Shown here in pieces: positions 8,523-16,900 of a stretch of DNA of 30,984 nt. The notes under the pieces are model-generated. The model did not search any database, was not told the DNA's origin, and saw nothing but the letters and a program-made list of their open reading frames with translations. The DNA is from CAZJBP01 sp964544115. GTDB lineage: Bacteria; Verrucomicrobiota; Kiritimatiellia; UBA8416; JADHWI01. The translations under genes were made by a program, and so were the position numbers. The stretch spans positions 1 through 30,984 of the forward strand of contig CAZJBP010000015.1 of NCBI GenBank assembly GCA_964544115.1, read 5' to 3'. Position 1 is the first letter of the stretch. The number at the start of each line of letters is the position of its first letter.

Positions 8523-9644
8523 CTACGCCTTGCGCGCCTCGTCCACGAAGGCCAGCGCGTTGGCGAGCGGGGTGTCCCGCAGCAGATCGTCCGAAAGCCC
8601 CACGATGTGGCGGTAGCCCGCGGTGTCGGCCCGGATCCGGCGCACGTCCGCGCGAACGTCTTCCGGCGTGCCCTGCAGCAGAATGTTCAGCGGCATGTTG
8701 CCCTTGGTCGCGATCCGCGGATCGAGGAGCCCGCGCGCCCACTTCAGAGTCGGCACGTTGCCAACGGGCGGCTCGGACAGCGTCTCCAGGATCTCCGGGA
8801 GCAAGTCGTTAAAGAAGCCCATCTCCAGGTACCGCTTCACATGGCCGCATGAGTGCCACAGGATCACGCCGCCGTACTCGCGGAAACGCTTGTGGATCTG
8901 GCGCGTGGGTTCCTGCACGAACTGCTGGAAGAAATCGGGCGAGCCCCACTCGGTGCCGTCGACGCAATAGAACATGTAGTCGAACCCGGCTTTGCCGAGC
9001 GAAGCCACCTGCTTCATGTACAGCTCATGCGTCGCATCCGCCAGCTCCTGGAAGGCCTCGGGGTAATCAGCAGACAGGTAGAACATGCTTTCGTCGTGGG
9101 CGAGGCCGTTGCCGACGGGCGGACCGGACCAGGTGCCCATCATGCCGCGGCCCTTCAGCGCGTTCTTGCGGAGCCGGCCTTCGCTGATGATCTCGTCCTC
9201 GTCATACTCCATCTGGGCGCGCGTGAGCCAGGCCATCCGGCGCAGGTCCTCTTCCGTCTCGACCAGCCGCTTGACCGTGTGGGTGCTGGTCTTGCTTTCC
9301 ACGATCGACGTCAGGTCGCCGTACGGGGTGTGGATGAGCGTCTCCGTGCGGCTGGCCCCGTTGTGCGTCGATGTCTTGACCGTCGGCTGGATGTCCGCCC
9401 GCGAGGGGATGAAGCCGCCGCCGCACAAGAACGTGGCGTCCCAGCCGCAAACCTTGGCCATCGCCATCTGCTGGCTCAGGATATGATGCTGATGGCCCGG
9501 AGGGAAGGGGTCCGGCTCCTCGTAGGGCCAGTGGTATGGGATGTCGAGCGCCCAGTCGTCACAGAGCGGGCTGACCATGGGCCCCACGTCCTGACCGCTC
9601 AGAAAGGCTTTCCACTTCTCGAGTCCAGATGCTTCGTGCTTCAT
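8523..9644 (-). CDS. URO-D (uroporphyrinogen decarboxylase-like) family protein
   Basis: This 373-residue cytoplasmic protein is the usual size for the URO-D superfamily. Recognisable parts are an N-terminal WKAFLSGQDVGPMV segment, FDYMFYCVDG at 221-230, and GGVILWHSCGHVKRYL near 258-273. It ends with a barrel strand reading GYRHIVGLSDD. H264-S265-C266 resembles the His-X-Cys zinc motif of MtaA/CmuA-type cobalamin methyltransferases, but the second Cys of that motif is absent from the C-terminal part. No haem-biosynthesis gene is nearby, so true HemE is unlikely. PVC genomes carry many such paralogues near sugar genes, their substrates unknown. The start is supported by GGAGGAA (9653-9659 on the complement) 8 nt upstream. 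It lies 24 nt downstream of the GH20 gene, probably the second gene of that transcript. Confidence 0.85.
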   Translation of the reverse strand: MKHEASGLEKWKAFLSGQDVGPMVSPLCDDWALDIPYHWPYEEPDPFPPGHQHHILSQQMAMAKVCGWDATFLCGGGFIPSRADIQPTVKTSTHNGASRTETLIHTPYGDLTSIVESKTSTHTVKRLVETEEDLRRMAWLTRAQMEYDEDEIISEGRLRKNALKGRGMMGTWSGPPVGNGLAHDESMFYLSADYPEAFQELADATHELYMKQVASLGKAGFDYMFYCVDGTEWGSPDFFQQFVQEPTRQIHKRFREYGGVILWHSCGHVKRYLEMGFFNDLLPEILETLSEPPVGNVPTLKWARGLLDPRIATKGNMPLNILLQGTPEDVRADVRRIRADTAGYRHIVGLSDDLLRDTPLANALAFVDEARKA

Positions 9645-9668
9645 CCGTCCGCTTCCTCCGTTCCAGAA

Positions 9669-11207
9669 TCACTCGCCGCTCGGGTCCACCGGGAATCCCG
9701 CGACCAGCCGGCTCAGCCGCTCGTCGGTTGAGGCGAGCCGCGCGCTGAAATCCTGCCAGCTCTTGCCGGCCTCCGGACTCCACACCCGCTCGCTCATGGC
9801 CGGCACCCGCTTCCGCAGGGCCGGGGTCTGAACTTCGCCGCCCTCCTCCCAGGCGCAGATCTGGGCGCCCAGCACCTTGGGCGTGGGCTCGAGCTTGAAC
9901 TGATCGAATTGGAACAGGTTCCAGCCGTAGATCGTTTCCGGGCCCTTGTCCTGCGGATCCAGGTTCTTCAGGGTCGCGTTGACCACGTAGAGCGGGTTCC
10001 ACGTGGCGTTGACCACCTCGTAGCCCTGCGCCGTGTAGCCGCGGGCCGCGTCGGAGCCGTTGCGCCAGCACAGGGCAATGATGTCGTTCGGGATCTTGGC
10101 GCGTTCCGTTCCCCCCGGGGGGAAGTCGCCCCACGCCAGCGGCTGCCGGCCGTTCTTCCGCACGATCTTCGCCATCTCGCCGATGAAGTAGCAGTAGAGG
10201 TCGTACTCGTCCTTCAGCCCGTGCTTCTCCAGGAAGGGCTTGAACTGTGGGGACACGCTGCAGCGGTCCAGCCGCGGCTCGTCGGCCCCGATGTGGAAAT
10301 ACGGCGAGCTCTTGAAGACCTCGCACATCTCGCCGATGAGGGTTGCCAGGCCCTCGTAGGCCTTCGGGTTGGCCATGTCCAGCACGCCCATGTGGGCGGG
10401 GCCGTCGTTGGCGTCGAAGGTCTCGGGGTAGGGGATGCGCAGGGCGTCCGTGTGGCCGGGCACGTCGATCTCGGGCACGAGCGTCACGCCGCGCTCGTCG
10501 GCAAAGCGGACGAGGTCCAGAAGGTCCTGACGGCTGTAGACCTTCGAGGCCGGCCCCTCGTATCCCTGGTTGGAGGAGCCGAGCTTGGGATAGGCCTTGG
10601 ACGGAAAGGTCCAGGACTGGTCGTCGGTCAGGTGCAGGTGCAGGTAGCGGATCTTGTACAGGCGGCACAGGACCACGCACTGCCGGAGGGCCGGGATCGA
10701 GTTGTTGCGGCGGGCGACGTCGATCATCAGCCCGCGATAAGGGGCGGCGGGCTGGTCCTCGATCGTCACGCGCGGGAGGATCAGCTTCTTGCCGGCGTCC
10801 ACCTTCACCGCCTGGAGAAAGGTGGCGCTCGCATAGGCCAGGGCCTGGTAGGTGCCGCCGCGCAACACCACCGAATCGGTGACGCTGACGGCGTAGGCCT
10901 CGCCTTTCAGGGACGCATCGAGCCGCAGCTCGATGTCCCCGGCGCGCGCCGTGCCCGCGACCGTAAGGGCCCGACCGCCCAGCTGCTCGATCTCCCCCGC
11001 GAGCACGGCGGCCAGGGGTTTGAGCTGGGCGTCGGCCGCCACGATGCGGGTCCCCGCGCCGAGGGACAGCTCTCCCTTGCCCATCTCGACGCTCCGCGGC
11101 CAGGGGACCAGCGCGAGCGAGCCGCCGGCTTCCTCACAGAGGCCGGACGCCGCGGCGAACAAGAACGTCATGACGCACCCCAAGGACCACGCACGCAACC
11201 GTTTCAC
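9669..11207 (-). CDS. GH20 beta-N-acetylhexosaminidase, secreted
   Basis: The protein has 512 residues. The start is GTG at 11207, preceded by AAAGGGA (11214-11220 on the complement) 6 nt upstream. Residues 1-25 form a signal peptide with a hydrophobic core (CVMTFLFAAASGLC) ending near CEEA. Residues 30-150 match the GH20 N-terminal alpha/beta domain (ALVPWPRSVE), and residues 155-490 are the TIM barrel: PYRGLMIDVARR, YLHLHLTDDQSW, VPEIDVPGHTDAL and YFHIGADEP. D309-E310 is the conserved catalytic Asp-Glu pair of substrate-assisted hydrolysis, and WEEGGEV and SERVWSPE complete the active-site side. It should remove terminal beta-linked GlcNAc or GalNAc from glycans outside the cytoplasm. It is the first gene of a minus-strand pair with the URO-D gene. 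The family is certain; the linkage preference is not. Confidence 0.94.
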   Translation of the reverse strand: MKRLRAWSLGCVMTFLFAAASGLCEEAGGSLALVPWPRSVEMGKGELSLGAGTRIVAADAQLKPLAAVLAGEIEQLGGRALTVAGTARAGDIELRLDASLKGEAYAVSVTDSVVLRGGTYQALAYASATFLQAVKVDAGKKLILPRVTIEDQPAAPYRGLMIDVARRNNSIPALRQCVVLCRLYKIRYLHLHLTDDQSWTFPSKAYPKLGSSNQGYEGPASKVYSRQDLLDLVRFADERGVTLVPEIDVPGHTDALRIPYPETFDANDGPAHMGVLDMANPKAYEGLATLIGEMCEVFKSSPYFHIGADEPRLDRCSVSPQFKPFLEKHGLKDEYDLYCYFIGEMAKIVRKNGRQPLAWGDFPPGGTERAKIPNDIIALCWRNGSDAARGYTAQGYEVVNATWNPLYVVNATLKNLDPQDKGPETIYGWNLFQFDQFKLEPTPKVLGAQICAWEEGGEVQTPALRKRVPAMSERVWSPEAGKSWQDFSARLASTDERLSRLVAGFPVDPSGE

Positions 11208-11241
11208 GATGATTCCCTTTCAAGAGCATCCCACAGGATGC

Positions 11242-11276
11242 AGGTTGATAGGCTGTAGGCGGTTAGTCTGTTAGGA
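11242..11276 (+). repeat. Heptamer array, left arm of an inverted pair (TAGGCTG-type)
   Basis: Units of about 7 nt read TAGGCTG, TAGGCGG, TTAGTCT and GTTAGGA. Its reverse complement is of CTAACAG/CCTATCA type, like the array at 11349-11390. Confidence 0.6.
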
Positions 11277-11348
11277 AGATCGAGCACTTCTTCTCGCTTG
11301 CGACTTACGTCATCTACGATGTCAGAAGGCCGAGATCTTTCGTTCCCA

Positions 11349-11390
11349 CCTAATAGTCTATCAGCCTAAATCGCTAATAGCCTTGCAGCC
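11349..11390 (+). repeat. Heptamer array, right arm of an inverted pair (CCTAATA-type)
   Basis: In-phase heptamers read CCTAATA, GTCTATC, AGCCTAA, ATCGCTA, ATAGCCT and TGCAGCC. It is inverted relative to 11242-11276, with 72 nt between the arms. Confidence 0.6.
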
Positions 11391-11644
11391 CTATGGGCCG
11401 CCAGTGAACCCCTTCCCTGTGTCCGCTGCCCAGGAATTCACGCATTCCGCCCGCTGTCTCGCTCGAGATGAATAGCACGAATTGCGGGAATCACAAGCAA
11501 AACACGGGCAGTGAGCAGGGATCTCCCGCGGGCCGCACCTCCCGCCTGCCACGCCCCTCGGAGCCAGCCTGGAGGCAAAGGGAAGGGTCCTCTGTCGACG
11601 CCGTCGCAGAGCGCTTAAAAACGGTCCCGCGTCCGATTCCCCCC

Positions 11645-11673
11645 TTGACGGTCCTTGAGGCGCGGACTATCTT
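11645..11673 (+). promoter_or_regulatory. Sigma-70-like promoter for the ABC/FtsX cluster
   Basis: TTGACG (11645-11650) and TATCTT (11668-11673) are separated by 17 nt, the optimal spacing. They lie about 100 nt upstream of the first ATPase start. This supports the ATG at 11772 over the earlier in-frame codon at 11655. No operator was recognised. Confidence 0.45.
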
Positions 11674-11771
11674 CATCCGTTCCGCAAGACACGGGCGGGT
11701 CGCCACGCTTCGGTATCACGTTGCGTCGCAGGGGCTGGGACTGGGTTTACGGACGGATCAAGGAACGGCGG

Positions 11772-12554
11772 ATGCGTTGCGTCTCCGCCGACTGCACTGT
11801 GGAAACGAAGACCGATAAGAGCCGTATCATCCTGCGCGCGGTGGACGTCAAGCGCTACTACTATGGCGAAGGCGGCACGGTCACCAAGGCGCTGGACGGC
11901 GTGACGCTCGACGTGTACCGCGGTGAGTATCTTTCCATCATGGGCCCCTCCGGCTCGGGGAAGTCCACGCTGTTCAACATGGTCGGCGGGATCGACTGCC
12001 CCACGGAGGGCATGGTCTTCATCGACGAGATCGATGTGGCCCAGCTGGACTCCTACGAGCTGGCCTGGATGCGCTGCTACAAGATCGGCTACATCTTCCA
12101 GAGCTACAACATCTTGCCGACCCTCAGCGCGCTTGAAAACACCACGCTGCCGATGCTTTTTGCCGGCATGAGCCCCGGGGACGCCCGCGACAAGGCCGCG
12201 GAGATCCTGAAGCTCGTCGGGCTGGGCGACCGGATGTTCCACCGGCCCTACGAGCTCTCCGGCGGGCAGCAGCAGCGCGTCGCCGTGGCGCGGGCGATCG
12301 CCAACGACCCGGTCATCATCCTGGCCGACGAGCCGACGGCCAATCTGGACACCAAGACCGGCGCGGGCATGATCGAGCTGCTCAACCGGCTGCGGCACGA
12401 GCGCCACATCACGGTCATTTCCGCGACGCACGACATGAAGATGCTCGACGTGTCCGACCGGATCCTGTGGATCCGCGACGGGCGCGTGGACCGGCTGCAG
12501 GAGCGCAAGGATCTGAACATCACGATCGGCGGCATCGGCGAGGCGGAACACTGA
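11772..12554 (+). CDS. ABC transporter ATPase, LolD/MacB-type (first of two)
   Basis: This 260-residue nucleotide-binding subunit has all the motifs: Walker A GPSGSGKST (58-66), Q-loop Q110 in GYIFQSYNILPTL, signature LSGGQQQR (162-169), Walker B VIILADE (181-187) and H-loop H220 in SATHD. The NILPTLSALENT stretch is typical of LolD/MacB/FtsE-class proteins that drive FtsX-type permeases rather than solute channels. The start at ATG 11772 is chosen for AAGGA 7 nt upstream; the frame stays open to 11655, but that start would lie inside the promoter. The C-terminus extends past the usual end with KDLNITIGGIG, a tail also found in the second ATPase of the cluster. It is the first gene of a co-directional set; the permease starts 17 nt after its stop. 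Confidence 0.93.
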   Translation: MRCVSADCTVETKTDKSRIILRAVDVKRYYYGEGGTVTKALDGVTLDVYRGEYLSIMGPSGSGKSTLFNMVGGIDCPTEGMVFIDEIDVAQLDSYELAWMRCYKIGYIFQSYNILPTLSALENTTLPMLFAGMSPGDARDKAAEILKLVGLGDRMFHRPYELSGGQQQRVAVARAIANDPVIILADEPTANLDTKTGAGMIELLNRLRHERHITVISATHDMKMLDVSDRILWIRDGRVDRLQERKDLNITIGGIGEAEH

Positions 12555-12571
12555 GCGGGGGAGACGGGACC

Positions 12572-13228
12572 GTGGCATTGGATCACATACCCGAGCAGAC
12601 GAGGATCAGCTGGGCCATCGCCTTCCGCGTGAGCATGGCCGGGCTGCGCCGGCGCTTCGGCCGGTCCATGCTCACCATGGCCGGCGTCGTCCTGGCCATC
12701 GCGTTCCTGGCCTACATGCTCACCTCGGAGAGCATTGTGCGGGCGCTGATCGACCTCGAGGACGACCTGGTCAACATCCGCCTCCAGGAAATGGGCGTGA
12801 ACATCTTCCGCGGCGCCAAGACCGAGCCGATGACGATCCTGCTGATGGGGCTCACGCTGCTCACCTGCACGGTCGGCATCACCAACTCCATGCTCATGGC
12901 CGTCACCGAGCGGGTGCGCGAGATCGGCACCCTGAAGTGCCTCGGGGCCCGGGACGACTTCATCCTCAAGACCTACTTCATCGAGTCGTCCATGCACGGC
13001 GTCTGCGGGGCGCTGATCGGCATGGTCATCGGCCTGCTCGTGGCCATCGCGGTCAGCACGTACCACTACGGCAGCCAGGCGCTGCTGACGCTGCCCGTGC
13101 CCGCCCTCATGAGGGCGCTGGCCATTTCGCTGCTGATGGGCGGGCTGATGACCATCACGGCCTCTCTGTTTCCCGCCTACGTGGCGGCGCGCAAGCAGCC
13201 GGTGGAAGCCCTGCGGGTGGAGGAATAG
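12572..13228 (+). CDS. Minimal FtsX-type ABC permease
   Basis: This 218-residue inner-membrane protein starts at GTG 12572 with GGGGGAG 8 nt upstream. Four membrane segments are visible: about 33-50 (LTMAGVVLAIAFLAYML), 87-110 (TILLMGLTLLTCTVGITNS), 140-162 (GALIGMVIGLLVAIAV) and 181-203 (ALAISLLMGGLMTITASLF). The FtsX core follows the second segment as AVTERVREIGTLKCLGA, and the ending PAYVAARKQPVEALR is typical of MacB/LolC-like permeases. Only about 35 residues separate the first two membrane segments, where MacB and LolC/E have a periplasmic domain of 200 residues or more, so this is a stripped-down version. The ATPases on both sides, one overlapping its stop codon, are its likely motors. 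It may pair with the giant permease downstream. Confidence 0.9.
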   Translation: MALDHIPEQTRISWAIAFRVSMAGLRRRFGRSMLTMAGVVLAIAFLAYMLTSESIVRALIDLEDDLVNIRLQEMGVNIFRGAKTEPMTILLMGLTLLTCTVGITNSMLMAVTERVREIGTLKCLGARDDFILKTYFIESSMHGVCGALIGMVIGLLVAIAVSTYHYGSQALLTLPVPALMRALAISLLMGGLMTITASLFPAYVAARKQPVEALRVEE

Positions 13229-13965
13229 TGAGCAGCGGGACCCTCATATCGGTGCGGAACGTCGCCAAGATCTACCGCAAGGGCGAGGAGGAAGTGCACG
13301 CCCTGCGCGGCGTCACCCTCGACATCGAGCGGGGCCAGTACGTCTCGATCATGGGGCCGTCCGGGTCCGGCAAGTCCACGCTCTTCAACATGATCGGCGG
13401 CCTGGACACCCCGACCACCGGGGAGGTGCTGGTGGAAGGGCACCGCCTCAACCAGCTCAACTCGGCGCAACTGGCCTGGTTCCGCTGCCACAAGATCGGC
13501 TTCATTTTCCAGTCGTTCAACCTCATCCCGACCATGACCGCGCTGGAGAACGTCTCCATCGCCCGGACGTTCGCGGGCGCCACCCCGGCCGAGGCCCACG
13601 CCGATGCGGCCGCCGTGCTCGAGCAGGTCGGCCTGGGGCACCGGCTCCACCACCTGCCCACGCAGGTATCGGGTGGCCAGCAGCAGCGCATCGCCATCGC
13701 CCGCGCGCTGGTGAACAAGCCGCTGATCATCCTGGCGGACGAGCCGACCGGGAACCTCGACCTCAAGACGGGCGAGGAGATCATCGACCTGCTGTCCGCC
13801 ATGAAGAAGGACCTCGGCATCACGATCATCACGGCCACGCACGACATGAAGATGCTCTCGCGATCGGACTTCGTCGTGCGCATCGACAGCGGCGCGATCG
13901 AGAGCGTGACGTCCAAGGACCGGCTGAAGATCACGGTCGGCGCGATTGACGGGAAGACGGTGTAG
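13228..13965 (+). CDS. ABC transporter ATPase, LolD/MacB-type (second of two)
   Basis: This 245-residue protein starts at GTG 13228, sharing one base with the preceding TAG. GGAGGA (13219-13224) lies close upstream, so translational coupling is likely. Motifs are Walker A GPSGSGKST (43-51), Q95 in GFIFQSFNLIPTM, signature VSGGQQQR (148-155, Val in place of Leu), Walker B LIILADE (166-172) and H205 in TATHD. It is closely similar to the first ATPase over the whole length and ends with the same kind of extension, KDRLKITVGAIDGKTV. Two distinct ATPases flanking one small permease suggest either a heterodimeric motor or one ATPase per permease (minimal and giant). The giant permease gene begins within 10 nt of its stop. 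Confidence 0.93.
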   Translation: MSSGTLISVRNVAKIYRKGEEEVHALRGVTLDIERGQYVSIMGPSGSGKSTLFNMIGGLDTPTTGEVLVEGHRLNQLNSAQLAWFRCHKIGFIFQSFNLIPTMTALENVSIARTFAGATPAEAHADAAAVLEQVGLGHRLHHLPTQVSGGQQQRIAIARALVNKPLIILADEPTGNLDLKTGEEIIDLLSAMKKDLGITIITATHDMKMLSRSDFVVRIDSGAIESVTSKDRLKITVGAIDGKTV

Positions 13966-13974
13966 GGAATGGAG

Positions 13975-16900
13975 ATGCACGGACACATACGAATGGGCCG
14001 CACGACCGCGCTGCTGCTGCTGGCGCTCGCCGCCGGCGTGGGTCGCGCGGCCGGGGCGCTCCCCGAGGCGTCCCCCGAAGCCGCCGCCGTCAGCACGGAG
14101 ATGCGCGCGCTGTTCGGCGCGGCCGGCTCGATGGCCCCCGGGCTGCCGGGCAACAGCGCCCTGGAAGCCGAGATGGCGCGGCGCTTTGCCGCCAGCGGCT
14201 TCACGAACGGGGTCCTGCGCTTCAGCGCCCCGGTCTTCACGCCCGGCGCCACGACCGTGCTGCGGCAGACCAATGCCGCGCCGACGCGCCTGTACGCCAT
14301 GCACCCCACGCTGTACCGGCCGGGCAACTTTGCCGAGACCGATTTCTCCGCCGACCTCGTGTACCTCGGCAGGGGGGAGCCCGCCGACCTCACCCGGGTC
14401 GACGGCGCGGAGCTCAACGGCGCCGTGGCGCTGATGGAGTTCGACTGCGGCAACCGCTGGCAGGCGATGCTGCGGTTCGGCCTCCGGGGCTTCGTCTTCA
14501 TTGGCCGGGCCGACTACGACTACGTCGATTCGTACGGCAAGATCTACAACACCGAGGTCGCGACCCCGCGCTTCTTTGTCCCGGCGAAGGAAGGGGCGGA
14601 CCTGAAGGCGGCGTGCCTCGGCGCGGGGGCCCGCGCCGGCGCCGTCCGCGTCACCGTGCACGCGGAGCCGTCCCGCGTGGCGGACGGCGAGCTGGGCAGC
14701 CCCTGGGTCCTGATTCCCGGCCGCGATCCCGAGCTGTCCAAGGAGATCGTCCTCTTCACCGCCCGCCTCGACGCCAACAGCGTGGTTCCGGAGCTGGCCA
14801 CCGGCGCGCAGGTCATGGTCAACCCGTACCTGCTGCTCAAGCTGCTGGAGGATTTCAAGGCGCAGCGCCCCGCGCGCTCGGTGCTGCTCGCGGGAGTCAA
14901 TGCCCACACGCAGGATTACCTGGGCGAGCGCATCCTGGCCTGGCACCTCCTGGCGGACAGCGACGGCCTCGCCAAGCTGCGCGACGAGATCGCGAAGGAC
15001 ATGCGGGCTGCCCGGCTGTATGACGAGAGCTATTCCCAGCTGAAGCTCGACCCGGTGACCCTGGATCCGGGCCGGCTCTTTGCCGGCGTCGAGCTCCTCA
15101 GCCAGCTCGAGCAGGCCCGTCCGTCCGCGACCAATGCCGTCCTCGCCCCGTCCGCCTTCAACGAGGCGGACTACCGGGCGGCGATCGAGCGCGCGGTGGT
15201 GGCCATGAAGGCGCAGGAGCAGGGGTCCTTCTTCTCGCGCCGGATGCAGGACGCGCGCATGGCGGCCGCGCTGGCGCAGGAGCGCGCCTGGGTCGAGGAC
15301 CTCCGCAGCGTTCCGCACGACGAACTCGTGGCCCTCGCCGGCCAGTGCCAGAGCGTGTACGAGGATGAGAAGCGGTTTGAGAGCTGGCGCTCCGAGCTCG
15401 ACTCGACCAGCGGCCAGCGCTTGGCGACCAAGAAAGAGATGCAGAATGCGGCCATGCGCGCCAAGAACGTGCTGCAGCAGGAGCGCATGCACCTCTTCCA
15501 GGACAAGGGGTTGAGCGAGAGCGAGCGGCAGGCGCGGGCCGTGGAGCTGGACCGGAAGCTGGCGGATGCCACCCGCGTGCTCGTCATGTTCAACAAGATC
15601 GACTTCGGCGTCGGACGCCGACAGGTCCGCTACCGCGACATCGCGGGCAACGAGGCCCAGCGCACGCTGCTGGTGGGCTTCCGCGACTCGCTGACCCGGC
15701 AGTTTTCCTTCTGGCAGGGCCGCCATCGCGAGCGGCTCGAGGCCGACGCCGCGTGCGACGGCATCCGCCAGGCGCTCGGCGGCGGGAAGGTCGCCCTCGC
15801 CATCAGTCTCGAGATGGCGGCCAATAGCGACAAGATCGGCTTCTGCGCCGCCAGCCCTGGATTCTCGGGAACCTGGGCCGTCAACTTCGGCAAGTACGTC
15901 ACGGGCGTGGCCTCCGCCCTGGACACCAACCGCACGGACCGCGTGTCCCCCTTCGTCGATTGCCTGAACCCGGGCACGACGGGCCAGCCGCTCACGCGGC
16001 TCCATTCGACGGACTCCGCGGTGCGGTTCTTCATCGCCGCCCGCGGGGGCGACCAGGGGTGCGGCACGCCGGCGCTGGCGATCAAGAACGCCTTCTCTGG
16101 CCCGGGCCCCGCCTTCAGCCCGGAGGACTCGATCGAGCGCCTGGACGCGCAGCGCGTCTCGGACCAGCAGCGCTGGCTGCGCGAGTATCTGCCGCTGCTG
16201 GTGAACGCCCCGGCGCTGACGGCGAGGGAGAACCTGGACGTCACGCAGCTCGGTCACGGATCCACGTTCGATGCCACCCGTGGCCTCTGGTCGAGCTGGA
16301 TCGGCACCTTCGCGATGGACTCGCTGACGGCCACCGTGGTGCCCGAGAAGGCCGTGCCGAACTCCCTGGTGGTGCTCTACAACAAGATGGGCATGGGTCA
16401 GTTCCTGCTGGACGGCGATGTCGTCAACGCCTATGCCGGCCTCACCGACAGCACCGGCAAGACCGTCATCTACGGGATGCCCGACACGGAGGGCATGGCG
16501 CCGACGGCCTACCAGCTGGACGCCGACGGCCGCCGCGTGGTGGAGGCCCTGGACAAGGGCCGCATCCAGACCACCCTGCAGATGAACAGCAACATCGCCC
16601 GCGATCCCTCCAAGACGCTGCCCCTCTTCCCCTGCCGCGAGTTTCCCCTCTACGACCGAGTCGACCCCACGCTGGTCGGCGTCGACCCGATCGCCGTGAC
16701 GGAGGTCTGGCCCAAGAGCGGCAGCAGCAAGTCCGACCCCCCGCGGTTCGGCATCAGCGGCCTCAGTCTTGCGAGCACGGTCTGGTCACACACGGCGTCG
16801 GGGCCGGCGGCGGTGTACCTCGAGGCGCGCTTCGACGGGCGGGAGCCGGACTCCCTGATGCTGATCACGGACAGCCGGCGCTTCGCGATCAACGCCACCG

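Larger units (their letters stand above)
11208..11771. other. Divergent intergenic region of 564 nt
   Basis: This region separates the minus-strand GH20 gene from the plus-strand ABC cluster. It holds two inverted heptamer arrays around a 72-nt spacer and, near the right end, a promoter-like sequence. No protein gene is supported: the open frames over 11468-11818 have no family motif and collide with the promoter and the ATPase gene. Confidence 0.6.

Noticed and set aside
7931..8616. Short open frames across the convergent intergenic region
   Set aside because: They run through duplicated repeats and hexamer arrays, and their translations follow the repeats rather than any protein family.
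8523..9644. HemE, the haem-pathway uroporphyrinogen decarboxylase
   Set aside because: No haem genes are nearby, and the HSC motif and pairing with GH20 fit the catabolic URO-D paralogues better.
11468..11818. Open frame of 116 residues in front of the first ATPase
   Set aside because: It has no motif and no ribosome-binding site, and it runs over the promoter-like sequence and into the ATPase gene in another frame.
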